From the NCBI RefSeq assembly GCF_014066305.1, contig NW_023501057.1, positions 186,001 through 250,000 on the forward strand: 64,000 bases of DNA. The letters run 5' to 3'. The stretch is from Letharia columbiana. Taxonomy: Eukaryota; Ascomycota; Lecanoromycetes; Lecanorales; Parmeliaceae. The position numbers and the translations under genes are program-made. A model generated the notes under the pieces. The model saw only the letters and a program-made list of their open reading frames with translations, made no database searches and was not told where the DNA came from. This document shows, in pieces, positions 1-13,265 of the stretch. Position 1 is the first letter of the stretch. Each line of letters opens with the position of its first letter.

Positions 1-3000
1 AAGGCTAATTAAATAATATACGCTATATAGAAAATATATTATAAATAATTTAAGAACTTAAATTCTTTAATATTAAGCGAGTTATTTATTATGAAAATAA
101 AAAGATAAATAATTAAATTATTAAAGAGTATACTATTATTATTAGTATTATTAATTATAAATCTAAATATATAAGATTAAATCTTATATTTTATAAGAAT
201 TAAATTAATAATACTTATAAGTTTCTAGCTAGTATATTTATCTTTAATATATTTAAAATCTATAAGAATTTTATATTATTATTAATTAATATTAATAAAA
301 AAGGTTAGAATTATTATAAATAATTAATAGTTATAAGATAATTAATAATTTAGAGCTAGAGAGATTTTAATATTATCGATTAATAAATTTTTTAATAATT
401 TTACTTCTAGCTCTATAACTTTTTTTATTAATCAATTTTTTATAATAGATATTAATTTTAATTATATATTAAAGTCGAGATAGCGTAAAAGTCGTAATAT
501 CTTAGAATTATTAGCGATTATAAATAAAATACTAGTATTTATAATCTAGTAACGAAATTATTTCGAGAAGTCTTCGCGTATAAGCTTTCGATCTTCTAAT
601 ATTATAAGAGAATTTTAATATTATTTTTTCTAGAATAAATAGTAAGCTAGATATTCTATTTATTATTTTATTTATTAATAATCTATATTATCTAATTTAG
701 AAATATATCTAATTTTTATAATTATTAATTAGATTCATTTATTATAAATTACTTAAATTAGATTTCTTAATATATCTCTTAGATTTAATATATACTATTA
801 TATTACTTATTTTATAATCTATAAATAAATAAATTAAAATCTTATTATAATAACGATAAATAATATATAACTCCTCGAAATTAACGAGCGCATATTCGTT
901 AAATTATATTTACTTTTAAAATTTTCTAATTTCTAAATCTTAATAAATAAGTTAACGGTCGTTATTAGATTTAAACTAATTCTATATAATCTATACTATC
1001 TTTATTTATTATTATATTTATTATTTCTTATTATTAATATTAAAAAGAAAGTAAAATTTATTATTATCTTTATATTAAAATATATTTATTAATATCTTAT
1101 ACTAAGTATCGTTAATTAAGAAAGTCGAGTTTACGCTAGATAGAGGTCTAGTTAATATCTTAAGATTAAGATATTTAAAGAGAAATTAAAAGAGATATAT
1201 AAATAAATAAAATATTAGAAATAAAACGAAATTAATATTTAATATATAAATTCTATCTTTTTATTATAATAGAAACTTATATTACTTTAATAACTTATAT
1301 TACTTTAATAACTTATATCGCTTTAATAATATATCGCTATATTATTTCTAATATTTTAAATTAAAGATTAACTTTTTCTAATTAATATTATAATTAGTAA
1401 TTATATATTTAAGAGTATATAATAACGCTAATATAGAATTAATATTTAATTTTATTAATTTAAAACTCTAATTAATTTAGCTATTAACGCTTCTCTACTT
1501 AATATAATATATACTCTATTCGCTTTAATATTAATACTTATTTATCGCTATATTATTTTAACTATTAAAATTAAAAATTATATTTATTTAATTAATATTC
1601 TAATCGCTAGCTATATTAATAAAAATATATATTAATATCTTAAAACTATTAAATCTATTTTATTAAATATTAATATAGAATTAAAATTTAATTTAAGTGC
1701 TTTAATAATTTAATTAGCTAGATTAATTACTATCTAAATCTTCTATATATAAAAATTAAATCTTTTATCGCGTTAAGATTATTCTTAAATATTAATATCT
1801 TTCTTATTAATATAACTCTCTTTTATTTAAATAATATTATAATATCTTTTACTTAGATATTAAAATATTAAAATATTATATTCTTCGCTTTTAATTAAGT
1901 AATATTATCTTTAAGTCGATATCTTTAGTCTTATAAAAATAATAATTAGTTTATTATAAGCGAAGATGAAAAAGAAATAGTATCTTCTTCTATCTTTATA
2001 ATAGAAGAAGAGAAGAAAGTAAGTAAATTAATTATAAGCTATATACGATTCGATATCTAAGAATAATAAATTAATAAAATTATAATATTAGAATAAAAAG
2101 CTCTTTTTATAATTAATAAATATAAGATTAAATAGAAATTAATTAAATTAATAAGATTATCTTTAGTAAGTATATCGCGTATATAAAGAATATTAAAATA
2201 TATAAAATATATATAAAATATAAGAGAGGGTATATATATATAGCTATAGATATTTAAAGTATATTTAAAATATAGAAAGAAGTACTTATATATAGCTCTA
2301 CGATATATATTAATAAAAAAGAAGTTAACTTCTTTTTCTAATTAGCTTTCTAATTAATATTTAAACTTAATCTATCTTTAAATAATATTTTATTTTAATA
2401 AGATTTTAGTTATATAATATTAATTAACTCGATAATAAATATTTAGTATTATTCTTTTCTAATTTACTCTCTTCTTTCTTAAAAATTCTTTTTATTATTA
2501 TAATATTTATATTATAATATACTTATTTATTATAATACTATCTATATCTAAAGAAAATAAAATTATTTTCTCTATATTCTATAATTAAATTAAATTAATA
2601 ATATTATTTTTATAAAGTAAGTATATACTTAATAGCGCTATATCTCTTAATATAATAATTAATTATAATATTAATTATAGTTCGTTAATATATAGTATTA
2701 TTATCTATTAAAGCTATTAACTTAATAATCGCGAAAACTTAAGAAATTCTTAATAATTTATTAATTATTAATTTAGATTTATTTAAATTATCGAAGTAAA
2801 ATAAAGATAAGACTTCGCGAAGGCGAAGATTAAGAGATTATATACGAAGTTTAAAAAGTATAGCTATAAATAAGAAAAGTGCGTAGTTATATTAATTATA
2901 TATATTTAAATTAAATAGTAAATTAATTATATATATTAATTATATTATTACTAATTAGACTTTAAAGTTTATATATTAAAGAAAATTTATAAGTTATAGA

Positions 3001-3607
3001 GATTAACGAACTTAATTATTTTTTAAATCGTATTTATTCGAATAATAAAGGAGATCTTAATTTATATAGCTCTAAAATCGATTAATTCGCTTCGAATTTA
3101 ATCTTCTATATTATATATACTTTAAAAAGCTATAAAAATAAAATTAGCGAGTAATTTTAATAATATAACTTACTCTCTAATAATTATAAATAAAGAAAAT
3201 TACTAATTAATATCTAGTAACTTAATTATATATATTTTATATAAAAAGAATTACTTTATAATTAAAAGATATATAGCTTCTTAAATAATTATAATAAGAT
3301 ATAAGTTTATAAATAATAATATAGTATTATTAAAGTCTAGATGTAGTTTTTTTAAAAAAAAAAATATAATAAATAAAAGAAAAACTATTTTAAGTTAAGA
3401 ATAAGATATTCTAATTATTATTCTACTTATTACGCTTAATTAATAATATTTAGTTATTATACTTAATCTAGTAACTTTATATATTTTATATTTATAGAAT
3501 AAAACTTTTTAAATTAATTTAAATATAAATATATATCTATAAAAATACCACTACTTTAATAAAAGAGTCTTCTTATTCTAAAATCTATATTAAATCGAAG
3601 ATTATAT

Positions 3608-4728
3608 TTCTATATTCGATAGCTTTAGTTTCTATAATTATTACTAGTATTATAATTAAATTTATATAGTAATAGTACGCCTTTTTTATTAGCGAGTATC
3701 TCTATATTCGATAGTTTTAGTTCTTATAATTACTATTAATATTATAATCAAATTCGTATAATAATAATATATCTTTCTTATTAGCGGATATTCCTACGTT
3801 CGATAACTTTAATTTCTATAGTTATTATTAATATCGCGATTAAATTCGTATAGCAATAGTACGTCTTTCTTATTAGCGGATATCTCTACGTTCGATAGCT
3901 TTAATTCCTATAGTTACTATTATTACAGAGGTCTGCACCGAAAGTCCTACACCCGCACTAGTGCAGCCCTAACCCTACTTTCGGAAAGCGGCCCTGTAGA
4001 GGGAAGCCTAAAAATATCTTCTTACAGCGCATGATGGGACTTAAGATATTTCTTTTAGCCTTAATAGGGGTAGTAAGCCCTGAAACCTGGCTAGGGCTAG
4101 GTGCGATTCCGAAGAACTTCAGATGTATTATCCAGGTAACCCTTTAGGTGGGGCGTTATCCGAAGTCTAAGCGCAAGAGTCTTGGCGAGTGCAGGACTTT
4201 CGGTGCAGACCTCTATACTACGACTAAATTCATATAGTAATAGTACGTCTTTCTTATTAGCGGGTATCCCTATATTCGATAACTTTAGTTTCTATAATCA
4301 TTATTAGTATCGCGACTAAATTCGTATAGTAATAGTACGCCTTTCTTATTAGCGAGTATTCCTATATTTAATAACTTTAATTTCTATAGTTATTATTAGT
4401 ATCGCGATTAAATTCGTATAGCAATAGCACGTCTTTCTTATTAGTAGATATCTCTACGTTCGATAGTTTTAATTTCTATAGTTATTATTAATATCGCGAT
4501 CAAATTCGTATAGTAATAATACGCCTTTCTTATTAGCGGGTATTTCTATATTCGATAGCTTTAATTTTTATAGTTACTACTAATATCGCGACTAAATTCG
4601 TATAGTAATAATACGCCTTTTTTATTAGCGAATATTCCTATATTCGATAACTTTAATTTCGATAATTATTATTAGTATCGCGATTAAATTCGTATAGCAA
4701 TAGTATGTTTTTCTTATTAGCGAGTATA
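3608..4728. repeat. 92-bp minisatellite, nine units, interrupted by a MITE
   Basis: Nine units share a ttcgata landmark at 3617, 3709, 3801, 3893, then 4277, 4369 (mutated), 4461, 4553 and 4645. Spacing is exactly 92 bp each time, except across the 3926-4215 insertion, where it is 384 bp (92 + 290 + 2). Units differ mainly by C/T and G/A, as RIP would leave them, and no indels separate them. The last unit decays into unrelated AT-rich sequence near 4728. No coding potential is visible. Confidence 0.93.
3926..4215. mobile_element. 290-bp MITE with about 30-bp TIRs and TA target-site duplication
   Basis: A GC-normal, unmutated island lies inside the RIPed minisatellite. Its ends are inverted repeats starting AGAGGTCTGCACCGAAAG; the first 22 bp match perfectly and about 30 bp match with two differences. 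TA is present on both sides (3924-3925 and 4216-4217). Because the host array has an exact 92-bp period, the insertion is resolved to the base: one extra TA plus 290 bp. TIR plus TA duplication is the Tc1/mariner/pogo signature, the superfamily of fungal Fot1-type elements. No transposase ORF is present, so it is non-autonomous. Lack of RIP suggests insertion after the array was mutated, or a size below the RIP threshold. Confidence 0.9.
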
Positions 4729-5164
4729 TTAATAATCGTAAATAGTTAAAATATAGTAGAAAATAGTAAGTAACCCTTAGTAATATTCAATTCTAAATCT
4801 ATAGCTTCTTTATTTTATTTAGAAGTAAAGATATTTATATCTAGAATTTAAAGTAAGTAAATTCTAATATATAGTTAATAAATATCTAGATATAAATCTT
4901 CTAGCACTTCTCGTTAAGCGTTTAACGCTTAAAAGAAGAATATTAGCCTTTAATTACGCTTATATAAATCTTTCGAAAGAAACTACGTATTAATAGAAAG
5001 TCTTAATTTATATTAATTTTAATTATAAAGATAATTATAATTATAATTTTAAATGTAATTAGATATATAAGTTATAAGACTTATTACTAGCTAGTAAATA
5101 AAAGATTAAATTCTATTAATTATTCTATTTAGTATCTTATTTATTATAAGAATATAGAGTTATC

Positions 5165-7315
5165 TTTTAAAAGCGAAACTTTAAAGATAATAGTTAAATA
5201 ATATAATATATATATAATATAAAATCTTACGAACTACGCGCTAAAAGGGAAGCTTTGAAATTATAAGATTAATTAAAATTTAATAGCGATAAATCTCGCG
5301 TAAAGCTTAAGCTATAGCTCGCGTTAATAATATATAATAAAAATAATAATAACTAGAAGAATATATTATCTAATTTCTATTAATATTTTAATATTATTAA
5401 AATAAGAGTAATATCTATTAAAGCGGCGGTAATATCTATTAAAGTAACGACGATATCTATTAAAGTAGCGGCGATATCTAATAAACGCTTTATTATAATA
5501 CTTTTAAATAGATTATTACCTCGCGTAATCTAAAATAATATTAGCTTTTTCGAGGAGCTATTAATAATAAATTAAATATATATAAATTAAGCTCTTTACG
5601 CGGTTTATTTATATATTAGCTTAAAGTTATTAATAGATAAAGAATAAATATATAATTTAATATCTATATTATACTTTAAGTATTATTATAATAATATTAG
5701 ATTATTTAAATAGAAGTCTAAAATATAAATAAGATAGTCTTATAAAAAGAAAGGTTAATATAAAAAAGAAAGTCTTAGAGAGAAGAGAAAGTTTAAATAT
5801 CTATCGCGTATACTAAATATTTAAATTATTTTAAATTATCTAGCTTATTTTAAGTATTAATAGATAACGCGCTTTCTCTTCAATTTTAAAGATTTAAGCT
5901 TAAGCGAATTATATTTATTAAGCGTTATTATCTAGTATAATCTTATCTACTTTTATAATATTTATAATTATTATTATAGTCTATATAGATTAAAAGATAA
6001 GATATCTAAAAGAGCGAATTAATAAATAATTATCTTTATCTAACTTAATTAAAATAAAACTATTATAACTTATTAAAATTTTCGCGTATTTCGTTTTTAT
6101 TTTCTTTTCTTTATATAAATAATTATTCTTTTAATTTAAAAACTATAATTAAAATAGTATGTGATATATATTCTCTATATTTCTAACTTCGATACTTACT
6201 AGAATTAATATACTTTTTAATAAAATGAGTATTAATTAAAATTAAATATAGCTTAGTATCTATAGATATTTATATAAACTCTTTAATTCCTTTATATATA
6301 TCTATTAATTTATCTTTTTATAGCGATTAAAGTAAAAGATATTAAGTCTAATAATTTACTATAATAAGTATTAAATACTAATAATAATAACGATATTAAA
6401 GAGTCTTAATATAAGTTAGTTAGACGGCGATTAAGTCTTTAACTAAAATAAAAAATAAAGAATAAGTTTAATAAAAATAAAAATATTAAGAGATCGCGAT
6501 AGCGAATAAATATATTTATATTTAAAAAGAAACTAATTAAGAAAGTAAAAAAAGTCGATATATTAGCTATTAATTACGCTATAATCTATAATAAATATAA
6601 AGTTAGATATATTAATATATCGTAATTAAAATAGAAGTAAGCTTTTAAGAAAATTAAATAAAATATAATAGATAAATAATAAGTAGCTTCTAATTCTAGT
6701 TATTATTCTAATAAACTTATATTTTAATAGTATTATATAAAAAAATACGCGAGCGTAATTTAGAGAAAGTCTAGAGTTTCGCTTATCGCGCGAATTATTA
6801 TATATATAAATAAAGACGAAAGCTCGAATTAGAAGAAAATAAATAATATCGAAGCTAAATAAGATATAAGTATTAAGAATAATCTTATTATACGCGTTAA
6901 TAATTAAGTAGACTTTATCTTTTAAGCTACTCGAAAGTATAATATAGAACTTAACGATAAGTTTTATTATAGCTTAAATATAATAGTATTAACGCGTTAA
7001 CTAATAAGTATTAAATTATTATAAAAATCTTAAAATATTAAACGCGATTACGTCTAAAAGATAAAATTATAAATCTTTATTAATATATAATTAATCTAAT
7101 ATATAATAATAAAAAGTTTACTACGAAAGTTACGCTATCTAAGTTAAATTTTAATCTTAGTTATTACTCTTATTATTATACGAATAATATAAAGTTATCT
7201 CTTATTTAAGTATATCTAATTCTTAATTCTAATTATTATTATAGATATTATTAATTTATTCTAGAATCATTAAATATACTTTTATATACTTTCTATATCT
7301 TATCTTTTTTTTAAT
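5165..7315. repeat. 2.1-kb RIPed repeat, copy 1
   Basis: This segment aligns by eye over its length with 7700-9890 in the same orientation. Shared landmarks include the ctcgcgtaaagc block (5290 and 7830), the atattctctat block (6170 and 8740) and a T-rich end near 7310 and 9885. Differences are mainly C/T and G/A. An internal tandem repeat of about 24 bp (roughly 5400-5490; unit containing attaaagcggcggtaata) is longer in copy 2. The element type is not recognisable after RIP, and neither terminal repeats nor a target-site duplication could be fixed. Confidence 0.8.
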
Positions 7316-7699
7316 TAAATAACGATTAAACTCTAAATTAAAATAAATATTTAGAAGAGAAAAGTTTATAAGTACTTAATTATATGATTTTATTTTTTTT
7401 ATACTTTTTATAATTACTTAAATAATTGATAATATATAATTATATCTTATAATTATATATATAATAGTCGATTAATAAATTAATTAAATTATATAAAGAT
7501 AAATTCGCTTTTATCTTTAATTTAAATAACTTAGCTAAGATAATCGCGAGATTTAGATTCTTTTTCTATAATATAACTCGCTTTTTATATATTATATAAA
7601 GATAGATATTTATTTAAATAAAAATTATTAGAGCTAACTATAAAGCGTAATAATAAGAGATTTACTCTTAAATTAACGAACTAGAAAAACTTCTATTAT

Positions 7700-9890
7700 C
7701 TTATATAATACTTTAAAAGCGAATCTTTAAATACGATAGCGCTTTAATAGATTTTAATTAAATATAATTTAACGAATTAGATATTAAAAGGAAAGCTTTA
7801 AAATTATAAGATTAATTAATTTTTAATAGCGATAAATCTCGCGTAAAGCTCGAGCTATAGCTCGCGTTAATTATATATAATAAGTATAACGATAATTAGA
7901 AAAATATACTATCTAGTTTTTATTAATATTTTAATATTATTAAAGTAGAGATAGTATTTATTAAAGTAAAGACGATATTTATTAAAGTAGAGATGATATT
8001 TATTAAAGTAACGATAATAGTGATTAAAGCGATAGTGATATCTAATAAAGACTTTACTTTAATATTATATCTAGTACTCTAAAATAGTATTAGCTTTTTC
8101 GAAGAGTTATTAATAATAGATTAAATATATATAAATTAAACTCTTTACGCGGTCTATTTATATATTAGCTTAAAGTTATTAAAAAATAAAAAATAAATAT
8201 ATAACTTAATAGCTATATTATACTTTTAATATAATTATAATAATATTAGATTATTTAAATAAAAGTCTAATATATAAAGAAGATAATCTAATAATAAGAA
8301 GAGTTAATATAAAAAAGAAAGTCTTAGAGAGAAAGAAGGGGGAAAGAAAAGCTTAGATATCTATCGCGCGTATTAAATTTTTAGATTACTTTATATCGTC
8401 TAGCTTAAATTAGATATTAATAAAGCGCTTTCTCTTTAATTTTAAAGATTTAAGTTTAAGCGAATTATGCTTATTAAGCGCTATTATCTAATATAATCTT
8501 AATTATTTTTATAATAATTATAATTATTATTATAGTCTATATAGATTAAAAAATAAAAGATTTAAGAGAGCGAGTTAGTAAGTAATTATCTTTATCTAAT
8601 TTAACTAATATTAAACTACTATAACTTATTAAAATTTTTATATATTTTATTCTTACTTTCTTATCTTTAAGTCTTACTATCTTTATAAAAATAATTATTT
8701 TTTAAATTAAACTTTATAATAATATACTTATAATAGCGCGTAATATATATTCTCTTTATTTCTAATATCGATACTTATTAGAATTAACGCACTTTTTAAT
8801 AAAATAAGCTTTAATTAAAATTAAAAATAGTTTAATATTTATAGATATTCGTATAAGCCCTTTAATTCTTTTATATATATTTATTAATTTATCTTTTTAT
8901 AGTAATTAAAGTAAAAGAGATTAAGTCTAATAATTTATTATAATAAATATTAAATATTAATAATAATAGCGATATTAAAGAATCTCGATATAAATTAATT
9001 AGATAGCGATTAAGCTCTTAATTAAAATAAAAAATAAAGAATAAACTTAATTAAAATAAAAATACTAAGAGATCGCGATAATAAATAAATATATTTATAT
9101 TTAAGAAGAAGCTAATTAAAAAAGTAAAGAAAGTTAATATCTTAATTATTAATTATACTATAATTATTAAAAAGCGTAAAATTAAATATATTAATATATT
9201 ATTATTATAATAGAAGTAAACTCTTAAGTAAATTAGATAAGATATAATAGATAAATAATAAATAGTTTCTAATTCTAATTATTATTCTAGTAGACTTATA
9301 TTTTAATAGTATTATATAAAAAAAATACGCGAGCGTAATTACGAAGAAGTCTAGAGTTTTATTTATCGCGTAAATTATTATATATATAGATAAAGACGAA
9401 AGCTCGAATTAGAAGAAAATAAATAATATCGAAGCTAAATAAGATATAAGTATTAAAAATAATTTTATTATACGCGCTAATAATTAAGTAGATTTTATTT
9501 TTTAAGCTACTTAAGAGCGTAATATAGAATTTAATAATAAGCGCTATTATAGCTTAGATATAATAATATTAACGCGCTAGTTAATAAATATCGAACTACT
9601 ATAAAAATCTTAAAATATTAAATATAATTATATCTAAAAGATAAAATTATAGATTTTTATTTATATATAATTAATCTAATATATAATAATAAAAAGTTTA
9701 TTACGAAAGCTATGTTATTTAAATTAATATTTTAATCTTAATTATTATTATCGCTATTATATAAGTAATATAAAGCTATCTCTTATTTAAGTATATCTAA
9801 TTCTTAATTCTAATTATTATTATAGATATCGTTAATTCGTTTTAGAATTATTAAATATATTTTTATATACTTTCTATATCTAATTTTTTT
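7700..9890. repeat. 2.1-kb RIPed repeat, copy 2
   Basis: This is the direct repeat of 5165-7315, about 2.54 kb downstream in the same orientation. The internal 24-bp-type tandem array (about 7930-8045) is expanded relative to copy 1, so the array changed in number independently of the surrounding point mutations. Both copies are saturated with TpA and hold no ORF. Two adjacent copies of one transposon, or a tandem duplication of a larger segment, would both fit. Confidence 0.78.
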
Positions 9891-10484
9891 TTTATATATC
9901 GCGAGAAGATAGCTTAAAGAAATATAGCTTATTATATTAAGCTATAATACTTTTAAAAGAATACTAAGAGATATATTAACTTTTCTAAATCGACGATTTA
10001 ATAAGAAGATTATAATTATAATATATATAATTTTATATTAGATAGCGATATCGAAAATATATAATAGACGTATAAAATTATCGTCGACGGCTTTAATTAT
10101 AAAGTGTCGGCGGATTTCGCGTAGCTAATATTAGAGAAAGATAAGCTTTTCTTATTATTAGCAGATATAGCTCGCTTTCTTTTATATATATAAAGTAATA
10201 AAATATAATCGTATTTAATTTTATATCTTATTAATTTAATATAGTTATTAACTAGAATAATAATTAGAATAGCTACTTCTAAATATAGAAATCTTAATCG
10301 AAATATTTTATATATATATTATACTATAGTATAATTTTATAGATATATTATATTGTAATATATATCGCTAAGATTTTATATTATATTAGATATGAAATTC
10401 TATAAATCTTAATAACTTATATTATATTAGAGTATAATATAGTAGATTAATATTTTATATTATATTATATCTTTTCGATTAGTA

Positions 10485-10600
10485 ATCTTAAATTTATATA
10501 TATAGTCAATTATTAATTTAGAGTTACTACGCTTTTTAATTAAATTCGCTAAGTTATCGCGAATAAATAAATTAGCGTTCGCAATTATTAAAATCTCGTC
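10485..10600 (+). repeat. RIPed dispersed repeat (tatatagttaattataaat family), copy 1
   Basis: It shares the block tatata-gt-aatta-taaattt followed by ctacgctctttaatta and a gactaagtta-type tail with copies near 11140, 12280/13266, 14380 (inverted), 22990 (inverted) and 23420. Downstream, a second shared block (Attatttattttctattaaa type, then gaaattcaaatatcgcttat) also recurs. It is probably part of an LTR or end of an old transposon family, but termini could not be defined. Confidence 0.65.
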
Positions 10601-11139
10601 CTTTCGCGTCTTTCTTATTAAATTATAGATATATATTATTTATAATAGTAATAAATTTTTTATTTTCTATTAAAATTTTGATTTTTTTTTTAAATTTTAA
10701 AACGCTATTTAAACTTTTCGAAATTCTTAAGAATTTTAAGAATTTATCTTATAATTATTAAAGCGTAAGGAATTTAAATATCGCTTATCAAAGTTCGCTT
10801 ATTAAAGATTACTTATCTATTTACTCGATAGTTTACTAGACTCTAATTAAAAAAATAACTATAAATTTAATTTATAGGCCTTTACTCGTTTTATAATAAT
10901 AGAAATAAATTAAAATTATATAGAAAGTAAGTAATATTTAATTTAAATTAAAGTTAGAATTTTTATCTTCTTTATTAATTTCGTAGAAATAGAAGTAAAT
11001 TAAATCGTATAGAAAGCGATTAAAGTTTTATTTAACTTATAGCTAGAATTAAAATCTAATTTAATTTAACTTAAATATATTAAATTTTATAAATTTAATT
11101 TATATAATCTTTATTAATATTATTAATATATATAATAGA

Positions 11140-11260
11140 ATAAAATAGAGCTAAGCTATAGAATTTTAAATTTATATATATAATTAATTATAAATTTAAA
11201 TTTATTACGCTCTTTAATTAGATCGACTAAGTTAATTCGATAACTCTCTTAAGCTCTCTT
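11140..11260 (+). repeat. RIPed dispersed repeat, copy 2
   Basis: Same block order as the copy near 10485: aaaatagagctaagct, then tttatatatata, then attacgctctttaatta and gatcgactaagtt. The differences are mostly transitions. Confidence 0.65.
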
Positions 11261-11762
11261 ATTAAAAAATAGATATATATTATTAATATATAGAATAACT
11301 TTTTTATTTTCTATTAAAAATTCGAGATTTTACTTTTAAATTATAGAACGAAATATAGGCTTTTAGATATAAAAAAGAATTTCTAAATTTAGTCTTATAG
11401 TTATTAAAGCGTAAGAAATTCAAATATCGCTTATTAAAGTTCACTCGATAGTCGAATAGTTCTAATTAGATATATATTATTTAATTTTAAAATAACATTT
11501 TTATTTTCTATTAGAATTTTAATATTTTTTTTTAAATTATAGAACGAAATATAGACTTTTAAATAAAATAAGAATTTCTAAATTTAATCTTATAAATACT
11601 TAAAGATAGAGAATTTAACTATCGCTTACTAAAAACTTATTTACTTTATTAAGAATACTCTTTTATATAAGCTTAGATAGTCGAGTAATAATAATTTTAA
11701 TAAAATTCGAAACTATTTCGCTCCGTTCTCGATTCGAATTTATAAATAACTCTCGCTAAATA

Positions 11763-11845
11763 ATCGTAAAATCGTAAAATCGTAAAATCGTAAAATCGTA
11801 AAATTATAAAATTCGTAGAATTCGTAAAATTCGTAAAATTAATAA
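11763..11845. repeat. Short tandem repeat, atcgtaaa units
   Basis: About five 8-bp units (atcgtaaa) are followed by degenerate attcgtaaa units. It is a low-complexity array inside the RIPed desert with no sign of function. Confidence 0.85.
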
Positions 11846-12332
11846 AAATTCTATAAATTAAAAAATTAAAAAAAAATTATTAATATAAAAGAATTATTAT
11901 TAATATTAAAATTAACTTTTTATTAATTTAATTTAAATTAATTTAAAGTTAATTAATTTTTTAAAAACTTATTAATTATATAACTTCTTTTTTTCTATTA
12001 AAATCTTTTAAAATTTTTTTTTAAATTATAGAACGTAATTTTTACTATTAAATAATTTAAAAATTATTAAGTTTAATCTTATAATTCTAAGTAAGTCTTA
12101 AATTTTAAAAAATTTACTCTTCGAAAGTCGAATTTAATCTCGAAATTAGATTTAAAAATTAATTACTTTTTATAAATTTAATTTATAAGCTTAAATTTAG
12201 ATATTAAAATTAAGATAAAATATAAAATAAAATATAAAATAAAATATAATATAAAATATATAATATAAAATAATACTAGTATATATAAAAGAATAAGATA
12301 GAGTTAAATTAAAAAATCTTAAATTTATATAT

Positions 12333-12469
12333 TATTAGAAGTAGCCTTTACGGAGGCCCTACGACGTTTCTACGGGGGCCTTACGAGGCTCTAGTTAGGT
12401 TCAAATAGAGGTGTCTAACTGTTAAGCGCAGACACCCTCGGAATTAGCTTTTTTGCTAAGTTGCTAACA
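12333..12469. repeat. Left LTR of the TRIM-like element
   Basis: 137 bp, ending gttgctaaca. It is longer than the right arm by extra copies of a ggcccta-cg motif, and its first bases (tattag) look like a RIP product of tgttag. Confidence 0.8.
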
Positions 12470-13146
12470 ATAGTGTCTGCGCTTTGTTTCCGGAGCGACA
12501 CTAGCCATTGTCGGGGGTGACACGCTTAGTCAATATTTGAGGGTCGGGGGTTCGAGGAGTCGAGGACGCTTGGATCCCCCATCAAAAATCAGAAATTAGA
12601 TTTTTTCAGAGGATCGCTCGGGTAATAATCACGCCGAAGGCGGGCCCCAAAGCCGAATATTTCCGGGCAGGACGCCCTATACAAATGAGATTTTCGGGCA
12701 GAACAGCCCTATTCCAATGAGGACATTCCGGGCAGAACAGCCCTATTCAAATGAGATTTTCGGGCAGGACGCCCTATTTCGGGCGGAACGCCCCAGGGCA
12801 AAAAGCCCAAGCAGACGCCCGGGAAGAGAACCCCCGAGGCAGGCCAAAATAGGCCCAAGATTTGTGTGCGCCAAGGCGGGGCCACAGCCCCGGAATACAG
12901 CCCCATTCCCACATTATGTACCGGTGCGAAGGCGGGCCAAAGGCCTTTCACTTGGTAGCCCCGTGGGCAAAAACCCCAGTGGCAAATTTCAAGCCCCGCA
13001 AAATGAGCGGGCATTTAGAAGTCTTCGGGGGAGTGAACCCCGGAGCACAGGGCATGTTGTCCTTAAGATCGTGAATCTTTCGGGGAGTGAGTCCCCGGAA
13101 CGCTGCGATTTTTGCACCATCTTCGGAGCTCGAGGACGAGCCCCCT

Positions 13147-13157
13147 AGAGGGGGAGG
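13147..13157 (+). other. Polypurine tract of the TRIM-like element
   Basis: AGAGGGGGAGG lies three bases upstream of the right LTR, the position where plus-strand priming occurs in LTR elements. It indicates that the element is oriented on the plus strand. Confidence 0.7.
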
Positions 13158-13160
13158 CAT

Positions 13161-13265
13161 TGTTAGGAGCAGCCCCTACGGGGCCCTATTTAGATCCAAA
13201 TAGAAGTGTCTAACTATTAAGCGCAGACACCCCCGGAACCAGCTTTTTTAGCTAAGTTGCTAACA
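13161..13265. repeat. Right LTR of the TRIM-like element
   Basis: 105 bp from tgttaggagc to ttgctaaca. Its first ~95 bp match the left half of the palindromic element at 25663-25863, tying the two insertions to one family. Confidence 0.82.

Larger units (their letters stand above)
12333..13265. mobile_element. TRIM-like non-autonomous LTR retroelement
   Basis: A GC-normal island is bounded by direct repeats with TG...CA-type ends: 12333-12469 (137 bp, first dinucleotide mutated to TA) and 13161-13265 (105 bp). Both arms carry ggccctattta-like, gcgcagacaccc and agcttttttgctaagttgctaaca-like blocks. TATAT flanks both sides (12328-12332 and 13266-13270). A polypurine tract, AGAGGGGGAGG (13147-13157), lies three bases before the right arm. 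The 0.93-kb length without a gag-pol gene fits a terminal-repeat retrotransposon in miniature. Inside, 12657-12800 is a degenerate repeat of about 36 bp (cgggcagaacagccctatt type). The host site is the dispersed repeat family also seen at 23420, which confirms the empty-site sequence. No primer-binding site was recognised. Confidence 0.82.

Noticed and set aside
12717..13148. 143-residue ORF inside the TRIM-like element
   Set aside because: It translates the inner tandem repeat and ends at the polypurine tract, and overlaps equally open frames on both strands; no Gag-like feature.
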